A stretch of 35,238 nt of DNA from Lachnospiraceae bacterium (GTDB lineage: Bacteria > Bacillota > Clostridia > Lachnospirales > Lachnospiraceae): contig JAILIS010000026.1 of NCBI GenBank assembly GCA_024695145.1, forward strand, positions 1 to 35,238, given 5' to 3'. Below are positions 1 to 7,265 of the stretch, piece by piece. The notes under the pieces are model-generated. The model ran no database searches. It was not told where the DNA came from and saw nothing but the letters and a program-made list of their open reading frames with translations. The position numbers were made by a program, and so were the translations under genes. Within the stretch, counting starts at the first letter, position 1. Every line of letters starts with the position of its first letter.

Positions 1-459
1 TTTACCATTAACGAGACCGGATACAGCACTGGCAGTTCCATGGCCGCCACTATTGACAATCACATTATACTGGATCTTTTTGGTAAATATAGTGATAGAT
101 GCTTCAGGCCGGTGATGATCTGGGTTTTCACTCAGTTGAACTTCAACGATTCCTCCTCTGTTATAGAATTCATCAACCGACAAATCCCTATATGTTCCGT
201 TGCTCAAATTATCACAAATACGTATATCTCCATCCAATTCATAGCCGTTCTTAAGTACAATTGTAATAATCATATTATTTCCAACGTCCTCATGGCCAGG
301 ATTTTGCGGACTTTGGGTCCAACTCTGAACTCCACCCATATTGTCATGCACACTTATCAATGGAGCCGCTGCCGCCTCCACCGAAGTAAACAGACTCAAC
401 AATGCGCCGAATACCAATACAAATACTATCCTGCTTACAATCTCAAATGATCTCTTCAC
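1..459 (-). CDS. Secreted repeat protein, N-terminal part (runs off the left edge)
   Basis: The minus strand is open from a GTG at 457-459 to the window edge, 153 codons with no stop. An AGGAGAG ribosome binding site lies just upstream. The product begins with a basic KRS stretch and a hydrophobic segment (VFVLVFGALLSLF), with likely signal peptidase cleavage near the AAAA run at residues 30-35, so it is probably exported. A later stretch (IQYNVIVNSGGHGTASA) resembles the start of bacterial surface repeat modules of the InlB B-repeat kind; this is a pattern match only. Function is unknown and the C-terminus is not visible. A candidate promoter lies at 547-575. Confidence 0.7.
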   Translation of the reverse strand, partial: MKRSFEIVSRIVFVLVFGALLSLFTSVEAAAAPLISVHDNMGGVQSWTQSPQNPGHEDVGNNMIITIVLKNGYELDGDIRICDNLSNGTYRDLSVDEFYNRGGIVEVQLSENPDHHRPEASITIFTKKIQYNVIVNSGGHGTASAVSGLVNGK

Positions 460-546
460 TTTTTCTCTCCTGTACAAAACGTCCGCAACAAAAAGCTTTG
501 GGCTCAATGTTACGGTCGTTCCCTTAAACTAATATATGCTATCCTA

Positions 547-575
547 ACTTTATTATGTGTTTCCCATTATGTCAA
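547..575 (-). promoter_or_regulatory. Candidate sigma-A promoter for the secreted protein at 1-459
   Basis: On the minus strand TTGACA (570-575) is followed after 17 bp by TAAAGT (547-552). The start would be near 540, giving a leader of about 80 nt. It overlaps the first codons of the open frame at 555-1046, which argues that those codons are not a functional gene start. Confidence 0.45.
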
Positions 576-1046
576 TATGTAACAAAAAGGGGGCAGCTTG
601 ACTGGATTTTTCCACAAAATTATAATGATTTTTATCAGAAAAACCCTTTATGGAGATTGAAAATGGATCCGATAAGAACCCGGTATTTTACAGATAACTT
701 TGCCGCAACACCCGAAGAACTTGCCATGCTTCGGACAGAAGGCCGTTCAGATACAAATATTTACATTCAATTGTTGCAACTGCGAGGTCGCAGATACGAA
801 GAGTCTTTATACTGTCAGGCGATCGGGGAAGAATGCAAAAAAGCAGCTCTGACAATCCCTGAAGCACGATATGTCGGCTGGGACTTTGCCTTAACAAGCG
901 ATAACCGCTGGATCATAGTAGAAGGCAACTCCATGACCATGTATATCGGACAGCAGGTAACATTGAATGTCGGAAAAAGAAAAGATGTTCTTGAAGCGAT
1001 TCATTATGATGAACTGATAAGATCAGAGCCCACTCTTTATCCGTAA
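555..1046 (+). pseudogene. C-terminal remnant of a sugar-transfer-associated ATP-grasp protein
   Basis: The frame is 163 codons, but only its last third looks like a known family. The stretch IPEARYVGWDFALTSD followed by WIIVEGNS carries the VGWD and EGN motifs (metal and ATP ligand regions) typical of the C-terminal end of ATP-grasp proteins found beside sugar transferases in polysaccharide loci. Full members are about 280-320 residues, so the N-terminal half and the ATP-binding loop are missing. No convincing ribosome binding site precedes the ATG at 555. The 3' end overlaps a GH3 remnant on the other strand. I read it as a decayed gene, not a working short protein. Confidence 0.55.
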
Positions 1047-1154
1047 GATCCTGTTTACGGACTCATTGATTCGCGTCTCACTGATCTCTCCGTTTTCTAC
1101 AGCTTCTATCACCGCATTGACAGAGCCTCTGAAATTTCCGGGCTTCAAACATTC
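1023..1154 (-). pseudogene. C-terminal remnant of a GH3 glycoside hydrolase
   Basis: A minus-strand frame ending at the TGA at 1023-1025 reads ECLKPGNFRGSVNAVIEAV and then NGEISETRINESVNRILRIK. This closely matches the end of the catalytic domain of GH3 (NagZ-type) beta-N-acetylhexosaminidases, which characteristically reads xMPxDFxxAVxAVxxAVxxGxISexRIxeSVxRILxxK. Only about 43 codons are recognisable. The frame meets a stop about 20 codons further upstream and has no start codon with a binding site. It lies fused in sequence to a different decayed gene, so it is a broken remnant. Confidence 0.55.
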
Positions 1155-1561
1155 TCCGGAATATTTCTTCCGTTCGATCTTCACTCTTCCGGTTTGGCTC
1201 CTCTTCCTTCAACTCCCGATACTTTTGAGGCGGCATATTATGAATATCATGAAAATATCTGTCATATACGCTGATTATCCTGTTCAGCTCACCTTTGTTT
1301 ACTGCTCTTGAAAGATCCATGTACGGTGAAAAATAACCGGCCCCGAGAATCACATGGTTTATTGAAGGAATTGATTCAAGGGCCTTCTCCGTGATCCTGT
1401 ATGAGTAGTAATAATCCTGTGACATAAAAGACAGATTTATAAGGCCGGGAATATCCCACCAGAAGCTTATCGGCCTTTTCTGTTATGCCACGCTCCATAG
1501 TGAACTTCAGCCAATAATAATCATAGTTTTCAAAAAAATCACCCAGATAATGATTTTCCAT
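1140..1561 (-). pseudogene. Frameshifted hypothetical protein of a capsule-locus type
   Basis: Two overlapping minus-strand frames appear to be parts of one protein. The first (from ATG 1561) reads MENHYLGDFFENYDYYWLKF to KADKLLVGYS. The second reads IPGLINLSFMSQDYYYSYRI to ILGAGYFSPYMDLSRAVNKG and then YDRYFHDIHN. Joining them near 1460-1475 with a small deletion gives the usual order of a family I recognise from Lachnospiraceae polysaccharide clusters but cannot name (LLVGYS, then LNLSxxSQDxYY, then GxGYxSFxxDLSR). Neither frame alone is complete. Its end runs into the GH3 remnant. The join is inferred from motif order. Confidence 0.45.
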
Positions 1562-1577
1562 CGTAAAGGATCAGTCT

Positions 1578-2225
1578 TTATTCAGTACGAGGCTCGTTGT
1601 CGGGGTTATACATCGCATCAGCAACAGCCATGATATCGAATCCGTCAAGATCCGGCGCCGACACTGTAAGAGAATACTTGATACCTATCTCGATGTCATA
1701 CCATGTAATAAGATCGGTATATCCTTCTTCATTTATGGCACGGTATGTTTTGCAGGTCATATTGCCGCCGCCCCAGTTCGAAAGAGTATTCTCTTCGGGA
1801 CCTACCGTCCAATCGGCATATACGCCGGAGATATCTGCATCCTCCTGTGCGCCCTGCTGTGCTCTTGCGGTGAATTCCTGGCCGTCCAGTTCAAAATCCA
1901 GCTGGATAAGCGGACCCAGATACTTATCGGGATCTCCGAGGCTGTCGCACTTTCTCCATACTGTCGCCGTTGCTCCGTCGGGAGCTTTAAAGAGCCTTGT
2001 GCACTGCTCTTTTGCCTCTTCTTCGGTGATATCCACCCAGGGATTGGCCATCCCTACCATAGGTTCCTCCTCCGATGCAGGCTTCTCCTCCGGGGCAGGC
2101 TCTGTCTGCTCAATAGCAATAGCCTGATCAGATGCTTCCGGCTCCTCGTTCTTTTGTGCGCATCCTGCAAGTGATGAAGCAGCAAGCACACAGATCATTG
2201 ACATCATTAAGATTTTATTTTTCAT
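1578..2225 (-). CDS. Lipoprotein of unknown function
   Basis: This is a 215-residue protein with a type II signal peptide. Lys at positions 2 and 4 is followed by a hydrophobic stretch and the lipobox SLAGC (lipidated Cys22). A linker rich in Glu and Pro follows (residues 25-55), then a globular domain from about residue 58 (NPWVDITEEEAKEQC) with many aromatic and acidic residues. It should be anchored to the outer face of the membrane. An AAAGGAG binding site and a good promoter (2264-2292) precede it, so it is probably transcribed alone. No family name can be given. Confidence 0.8.
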   Translation of the reverse strand: MKNKILMMSMICVLAASSLAGCAQKNEEPEASDQAIAIEQTEPAPEEKPASEEEPMVGMANPWVDITEEEAKEQCTRLFKAPDGATATVWRKCDSLGDPDKYLGPLIQLDFELDGQEFTARAQQGAQEDADISGVYADWTVGPEENTLSNWGGGNMTCKTYRAINEEGYTDLITWYDIEIGIKYSLTVSAPDLDGFDIMAVADAMYNPDNEPRTE

Positions 2226-2263
2226 ACTGTTCTCTCCTTTTCTGATTTTGGATGTTTTACTTG

Positions 2264-2292
2264 ATTCTACGTATCCTGTCGGAAAAAATCAA
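2264..2292 (-). promoter_or_regulatory. Sigma-A promoter of the lipoprotein gene at 1578-2225
   Basis: On the minus strand TTGATT (2287-2292) is separated by 17 bp from TAGAAT (2264-2269). The spacing is ideal and four or five of six bases match consensus in each box. The expected start is near 2257, about 30 nt before the ATG. Confidence 0.55.
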
Positions 2293-2336
2293 TGAATTTT
2301 GTATCATTTGATGACATTTGATATGAAATGTGATAA

Positions 2337-2513
2337 AATCCCCTCGAAAATGATGAGCATATAGACTTTCGGGCCATATGGCATGATATTTTCCATTACG
2401 GAGCCGAAGGCGTAAGTGCAAACGGAGATGAAGTAAAACTTGACTATGTCAGCCAGGATACTATTATAGAAGATATGGTTTCAATTATCGAAGAGATCGA
2501 ATCACAAAACTAA
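2337..2513 (+). pseudogene. Orphan 3' end of an unidentified gene
   Basis: A 59-codon open frame has no ATG, GTG or TTG near its beginning. It ends at a TAA 12 bp before the S1-domain gene. The residues look protein-like (DFRAIWHDIFHYGAEG, then DTIIEDMVSIIEEIES) and the frame leads straight into the next gene's AAGGAG site, as an upstream operon partner would. I read it as the surviving tail of a gene whose 5' part was lost. No family was recognised. Confidence 0.3.
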
Positions 2514-2525
2514 GGAGCGGACAAA

Positions 2526-3230
2526 ATGGAAGAGACCATGAAAGACTATTCGGAAATGCTTGAAGAATCCTACAGCCTGATGGGTGACGGCGTACACGAT
2601 ACGGATTCGCTTTTGGCATGGAGACGGGCAGCCGAACTGAAAGCATCACAGGAAAACATCACAGTTACCGTAACGGGGATAGTAAAAGGCGGCGTGGTCG
2701 CTAATTTTGACGGCATAAGAGCTTTTATTCCCGTCTCGAAGCTGTCTCTTGAGAGGATCGATGACTGCAACCCTTTCCTCGGAAAAGAGATCGAGGTGCG
2801 GGTATTCGAGGCCGATATCGATGCGGATAAACTGATCCTGTCTGCCAAAGAGATCCAAAGGGAACGTCAGGAACAAAACAGAAAGAAAAAAATATCCGAT
2901 GTTCAGGTGGGACAGGTATTTCACGGTACGGTTGCCACTATCAAAGACTACGGTGCATTTATTGACCTTGGCGATGATCTGTCGGGACTCGTTCATATCT
3001 CGCAGATATCGCACGAGCGCATCAAACATCCGAAAGTGATGCTTAGCGAAGGCCAGGAAGTCGATGTAAAAGTCATCGAGATCAAGGACGGCAAGATATC
3101 TCTTTCAATAAAAGCCCTTCTGGAAAACCCCGATGAGCAATACACCGAAGATGGTGCAGAGGTGGAGATTCCCGATTCGGAAAGTATCGGAACATCTCTG
3201 GGAGATCTTTTAAAAGGATTCAAGATCTAA
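2526..3230 (+). CDS. S1 RNA-binding domain protein (two S1 repeats)
   Basis: This is a 234-residue cytoplasmic protein with two S1 (OB-fold) repeats. The first spans about residues 44-108 (TVTVTGIVKGGVVANFDGIRA, then FIPVSKLS). The second spans about 124-197 and is the more canonical, with VGQVFHGTVATIKDYGAFID then LSGLVHISQIS. The repeats are joined by a charged helix (QRERQEQNRKKK). Such proteins bind single-stranded RNA; this one resembles the short S1-like paralogues of Firmicutes rather than full-length ribosomal protein S1. The start is fixed by an AAGGAG site 9 bp upstream. It converges on the glycoside hydrolase gene with only 8 bp between them. Confidence 0.88.
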   Translation: MEETMKDYSEMLEESYSLMGDGVHDTDSLLAWRRAAELKASQENITVTVTGIVKGGVVANFDGIRAFIPVSKLSLERIDDCNPFLGKEIEVRVFEADIDADKLILSAKEIQRERQEQNRKKKISDVQVGQVFHGTVATIKDYGAFIDLGDDLSGLVHISQISHERIKHPKVMLSEGQEVDVKVIEIKDGKISLSIKALLENPDEQYTEDGAEVEIPDSESIGTSLGDLLKGFKI

Positions 3231-3238
3231 ATCGTTTA

Positions 3239-5392
3239 TTACGAGAACTCAATAACCGTGTACAGGCCTGTATCCTTCAGCGTGATCTCAACACATCCGC
3301 CACTCCTTGACAGCTCGCAGGCCGGAGGAACAATACCTTCCGGGGTATGGAGCTCGGGATCTTTATCTTCTACATCCCTGACTATGAGCTTCATCTCCGG
3401 GATGGCGATCACCCGGTCGCTGTTTTCGTCGTAACGGTAATTGAGCACATGTATCCATGTTTTTCCGTTGTTGTCATACCGCTGTATACCGACTTTTTCC
3501 GTGTCACACCATATCGGCGCCATATCTTTATACATGGATACAAAAGCTTTATCAAACGCCGGCATATAATCATCTTTTGTTCCCTCAACAGGTACAAATA
3601 CAACGTTTTGGCTCTTTTTCAGCTCTTCTTCAAGCAGGGACCCTTCCGCAATGCGCCCTGCAACGAGAAGCTTTCCGCCGGATCCGGCATATCTTAACAG
3701 AATCTCCTGCTGATTTTCGGTCAGCACAAAACAGTCCGGCACAACGATCATCGGATAGTCCGCGATCCGTTCAAATGTAAGATCATCCTGCCGATATTCT
3801 CCGTCCGCAAGCATCACCACATCATACTGCGCATTCATGGCACTCAGTGACCGTATAACATCCCAAAAAGGTACCGGCTTCAGGTCGGGGGTAAGCCACT
3901 CACTTGCGGTAACATCCATGAGCGACCCGTATGAATCCTGCATCCCGTTAGCGCCGCTGCCTTTATTGGAATCACGCCAGTAATAACTGCCGTATGAATA
4001 CAGCACTGCAGCTCCCTTTGAACGGGTCTGCGGAAAACACTCATCATGACTGTACAGAAAATCCTGAACCTCGGCAGTCAGCCACGAGGGTGCCCAGAAC
4101 GCATCCTTTATAGTATTTCCCATCCAGCTGCCGTACGGAACCGACATATTGCATCCGTATACCGATGCCTCGAGCAGATATATCCGGTACAGATCGTAAC
4201 CTTTGCCCTGATCAAGGAGCTCCAGGAGTCTCGGCATTATGCCGCCGTATGGATTTTCGGCAATTATAACGGGCTTTTTGTAGGCAAAGCCGGCACAATA
4301 GCGGTAATAATACGGCTGACAGAAAAGAGTGTGCTCCATCTCGGTTATGACGATATCAACTTTGTTCTCGATAGGATAATATGCGGGCTGCATGTTGTAG
4401 AAATTCCCGGAAACAAGGATTTCCCTGCCCCGCTTTTTGGCCGCATCCCTTGCGTAGTCGGCAAGTTCGCCAAAGTAACGCTTTACCTGCCAGACCTGAT
4501 ATTCCCAGTAATCTTTGAAAAACGGCGCATTTTCGGGGTACGTATGGTCTCCCGCCTTAAGATATTCACCATAATGGAATGTCTCAAGGTCAATCCCGTC
4601 CCATTCGCGGCCAAGCCTTCCGGCGTTCTTTCTGTTAAGAAGCCATGATCTGAATCCTCTCATGCAGCTGTCACAGAAACATCCGCCGGAATTGATGGAC
4701 GTCATCGGAAGTTCACACTCATCCAGCTGAATACCCGCAACCCCTGCATCTATCTGGATATCAATGATCTTCTTCAGGTACTGCCGCCATACGGGATTGT
4801 TACGGCACATCTGGTAGCACTGCTCCTTGTGGTCTTTGACCTCGACCCACTGCGCATGTATCGGGTTCCCGAAACGATCCCGGGTACAGCATTCCTCCCA
4901 GAGATCGTTGACCGTATTGCCCTCTTCGTCTATTATCCCGTCGGGATAATAATCGGACAACCGGGTCGGAAACGCATCGGGCCACTTGTCAGCGGAAAAT
5001 TCCCGAAGTCCGTACCACGTCATATCCGGGCTCTGCTCCGCCAGCCGGTTCATACGAACAAGGTGACCGTTTTGGTCAAAAACGGCCGGGTATTCCCATC
5101 CCTGAACTTCAAACACGATCCCGAACAGCTTGATCCCTCTGCGGTTGCATTCTTCGATAAAATCACTGTCGTTCATGTATCCGTATATCTGCATACGCGG
5201 GTCCACGCTGCCGAAAGCCTCACGCTCCAGAAACGGCAAAGAGATGCTTCCTCCCCCGAGACCTGCCCATACAAGGACAGTACCGTGGTATTTTTCAAGA
5301 TCCTCCAGCATCTGCACTCTTCTCATCGGAAGGCTCGGATGATAGCAGAATTCATCTTTATACCAGGCGTCAAAGTATATTCCTCTTTCCAT
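3239..5392 (-). CDS. Putative glycoside hydrolase (GH42/GHL6-like) with a trimerisation-type domain
   Basis: This is a 717-residue protein without a signal peptide, so probably intracellular and acting on imported oligosaccharides. The N-terminal half looks like a TIM barrel. It has GIKLFGIVFEV at 86-96, AGVAGIQLDEC at 216-226 with Asp224 and Glu225 as acid/base candidates, the CFCDSCMRGFRSWL cysteine motif at 238-251, and IVITEMEH at 347-354 with Glu351 as nucleophile candidate. Residues 505-620 resemble the Rossmann-like trimerisation domain of GH42 beta-galactosidases (VVMLADGEY, YPMIVVPD, GGKLLVAGR). A C-terminal beta domain follows. It resembles hypothetical glycosyl hydrolase families such as GHL6, and its substrate cannot be told. 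It lies 14 bp downstream of the AlkZ-related gene with AAGGAG in the gap, so the two are co-transcribed. Confidence 0.75.
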   Translation of the reverse strand: MERGIYFDAWYKDEFCYHPSLPMRRVQMLEDLEKYHGTVLVWAGLGGGSISLPFLEREAFGSVDPRMQIYGYMNDSDFIEECNRRGIKLFGIVFEVQGWEYPAVFDQNGHLVRMNRLAEQSPDMTWYGLREFSADKWPDAFPTRLSDYYPDGIIDEEGNTVNDLWEECCTRDRFGNPIHAQWVEVKDHKEQCYQMCRNNPVWRQYLKKIIDIQIDAGVAGIQLDECELPMTSINSGGCFCDSCMRGFRSWLLNRKNAGRLGREWDGIDLETFHYGEYLKAGDHTYPENAPFFKDYWEYQVWQVKRYFGELADYARDAAKKRGREILVSGNFYNMQPAYYPIENKVDIVITEMEHTLFCQPYYYRYCAGFAYKKPVIIAENPYGGIMPRLLELLDQGKGYDLYRIYLLEASVYGCNMSVPYGSWMGNTIKDAFWAPSWLTAEVQDFLYSHDECFPQTRSKGAAVLYSYGSYYWRDSNKGSGANGMQDSYGSLMDVTASEWLTPDLKPVPFWDVIRSLSAMNAQYDVVMLADGEYRQDDLTFERIADYPMIVVPDCFVLTENQQEILLRYAGSGGKLLVAGRIAEGSLLEEELKKSQNVVFVPVEGTKDDYMPAFDKAFVSMYKDMAPIWCDTEKVGIQRYDNNGKTWIHVLNYRYDENSDRVIAIPEMKLIVRDVEDKDPELHTPEGIVPPACELSRSGGCVEITLKDTGLYTVIEFS

Positions 5393-5406
5393 ATCAGTCT
5401 TCTCCT

Positions 5407-6132
5407 TCAGGGCAAAATGATCTTCTTTATATCTCTTTCCGATGCCTCCGGAAAATGCTTTTTCAAATGGCGCGCGATCTTTTCGTATGATTCTTCGGGT
5501 GATTCCTTATAAGCCTTTGTAACATACTCATACCCGTATAACTGCTCGGGCTTGGCATATATAGTCACATCCCAGCCGTATTCTTTGCCTTTTTTATTTC
5601 TTCTTCTTTGAAAATCTCGCATGCAGAGGTACATCTTCATCTGCAGATCCGTGATCGTTCCTTCAAAATTCTTCTCTCCGCCTTTTTTGAACCCGGCCTT
5701 CTCCCTGATCTCAAATGAAAAAAGCCTCGTATCATCATCAAAAAGATCCATTATCTTCTTCTGGCGAAGACTCGCTTTCTCATCGTCCCACAACGCATCG
5801 AAATCATATCCGTCCCTGCGGATGTTTGCAAAATACGGGATCCATTTCTTTGATATGAAACCGGCCCTTTTACCAAAGAATTTACCGTATGCTATACTGC
5901 CTTTTGATGCGATGATCACCCTCCACATCCACGGATCGGCATCCGGATCGCCGCCCCACCAGCAATACGGATCCGTATGCTCCTCCACTGACATATCGGG
6001 AATATCGCATTGAAAAAGAGGAAGAAAGCCCACCTCTTCTATGTAATCCGCAAGCTCTTGCGAATTATGAAGGCAGCCTTCCTCCTCCCAGTCAATTCCG
6101 TTCAGTATCCATTGTCCGTCTATCTCTTTCAT
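5407..6132 (-). CDS. AlkZ-related protein
   Basis: This is a 241-residue soluble protein. The N-terminal stretch (LADYIEEVGFLPLFQCDIP, then YCWWGGDPDADPWMWR) and KFFGKRAGFISKKWIPYF are the signature of short clostridial proteins annotated as AlkZ-related. They are distant relatives of the AlkZ/YcaQ winged-helix DNA glycosylases. Family assignment is from memory of this pattern and any DNA-repair role is unproven. A GAGG site lies before the ATG. The gene lies between the ABC transporter ATPase gene (41 bp upstream, with a small hairpin in the gap) and the glycoside hydrolase gene, all leftward. Confidence 0.65.
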   Translation of the reverse strand: MKEIDGQWILNGIDWEEEGCLHNSQELADYIEEVGFLPLFQCDIPDMSVEEHTDPYCWWGGDPDADPWMWRVIIASKGSIAYGKFFGKRAGFISKKWIPYFANIRRDGYDFDALWDDEKASLRQKKIMDLFDDDTRLFSFEIREKAGFKKGGEKNFEGTITDLQMKMYLCMRDFQRRRNKKGKEYGWDVTIYAKPEQLYGYEYVTKAYKESPEESYEKIARHLKKHFPEASERDIKKIILP

Positions 6133-6157
6133 TTATAACCTCAGCTTTCAGCGCTAT

Positions 6158-6172
6158 TGACCGCATCGGTCA
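6158..6172. other. Small perfect hairpin between the ABC and AlkZ-related genes
   Basis: TGACCG-CAT-CGGTCA forms a 6-bp stem with a 3-nt loop directly after the stop codon of the ABC ATPase gene. No T-run follows on either strand, so it is unlikely to be an intrinsic terminator. It may protect the 3' end or set the expression ratio within the operon. Confidence 0.35.
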
Positions 6173-6173
6173 T

Positions 6174-7265
6174 TTAAGGCAGGATGTTCATTTTTACTTT
6201 GTTTTTCCGGGTTCCTTCGGTAAGCTTTTCATACACGATATCCCCGGCCGCACTCTTTATAACCGACATGGACAACCTGTCTTCCGACTGTGTGAGATCA
6301 TAATATTCCCCGCCGTACAATACGGTAAAAGTGACAGCTTCTTTTTCCTCCGAATACTCGATCTCGACCTTGATATCCGGCCTTTCCATCTCCGGGACCA
6401 GCAGATGCCACACCGCTTCTTCAAAAACAAGACTTATATGGTTCGTCATTCTGTGCGATATACGGTTTCTGTTACAGAATTCCTCTATTTCGCTCTGTGC
6501 ACCGGGAAAATCAAACGCCCTGTCCATAATCTCCAGCTCGAGTGCTTTAAGTTTTCTTATAAACCGTCGCGTTTTTTCTTTCTTCGGATGTTCAAATATC
6601 TCTTCGGGCGTACCCTCTTCATATATCCCGCCCTCATCGAGGTAGAAAACCCTGTTTGCAATGGCTCTGGCAAAGTTCATTTCATGCGTCACTATCATCA
6701 TCGTTTTGCCCATCCGGGCAAGTTTTCTGATGACGGCCAGAACCTCTCCGACCATTGTGGGATCAAGCGCGCTTGTCGGCTCATCAAGCAATATCACATC
6801 GGGGTCGAGCGCCAGAGTTCTTGCTATTGCCACACGCTGCTTCTGACCTCCCGATATCTCATCCGGGTAATTATAGGCCTTGTCGGTTAATCCCACTTCC
6901 TTTAGCAGGCGCATTCCTTCATCATATGCATCCTGTCTGGACTTATGAAGCAGATCTATCTGCGGGAGCATGATGTTTTCGATCACACTCAGGTGTCCGA
7001 ACAGGTTAAATGACTGAAATACCATACCCATTTTCCGACGGACTTTTTTCAGGTCACATCCCGAAGCCGTGATATCTTCACCGTTAACGATTATCTGTCC
7101 CGATGTGGGCCTCTCAAGCATATTGATGCAACGTAAAAGCGTTGATTTCCCCACTCCGGAAGGTCCGATCACAGATATGATGTCCCCGTCATTTATCACC
7201 GCATTGACGTCCTCAAGGGGGACCTCGCCGGCATATTCTTTTCTAAGTGATCTCAGTTCAATCAT
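6174..7265 (-). CDS. Polar amino-acid ABC transporter ATPase with a C-terminal HATPase-like domain
   Basis: The first 240 residues are a complete GlnQ-type ABC ATPase. Walker A is GPSGVGKST (34-42), the signature is SGGQKQR (138-144), Walker B is VILLDEPTSALDP (157-169) and the switch His is in VTHEMNFA (192-199). It energises the permease encoded just upstream. Its ATG overlaps the permease stop (ATGATTGA), so the two are translationally coupled. Residues 245-363 are extra. They resemble the GHKL fold of RsbW-type anti-sigma kinases: a helix with EEAVWHLL in the N-box position, then EYSEEKEAVTFTVLYGGEYYD and a final beta strand. Glycine-rich ATP-lid motifs are not evident, so this part may bind a protein or nucleotide without catalysis. 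Ordinary GlnQ proteins are about 240-260 residues. Confidence 0.88.
   Translation of the reverse strand: MIELRSLRKEYAGEVPLEDVNAVINDGDIISVIGPSGVGKSTLLRCINMLERPTSGQIIVNGEDITASGCDLKKVRRKMGMVFQSFNLFGHLSVIENIMLPQIDLLHKSRQDAYDEGMRLLKEVGLTDKAYNYPDEISGGQKQRVAIARTLALDPDVILLDEPTSALDPTMVGEVLAVIRKLARMGKTMMIVTHEMNFARAIANRVFYLDEGGIYEEGTPEEIFEHPKKEKTRRFIRKLKALELEIMDRAFDFPGAQSEIEEFCNRNRISHRMTNHISLVFEEAVWHLLVPEMERPDIKVEIEYSEEKEAVTFTVLYGGEYYDLTQSEDRLSMSVIKSAAGDIVYEKLTEGTRKNKVKMNILP

Noticed and set aside
40..450. Open frame of 136 codons on the plus strand at the left edge
   Set aside because: It lies opposite the GTG-started secreted protein, which has a ribosome binding site, a signal peptide and a promoter; the plus-strand residues resemble no family.
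1597..2127. 176-codon plus-strand frame opposite the first lipoprotein
   Set aside because: It is antisense to a clear lipoprotein, lacks a binding site, and is rich in Ser/Pro as expected of a shadow frame.
4046..5512. Long plus-strand frames (200 and 227 codons) opposite the glycoside hydrolase
   Set aside because: The minus-strand enzyme has recognisable motifs and operon context; the plus frames have none.
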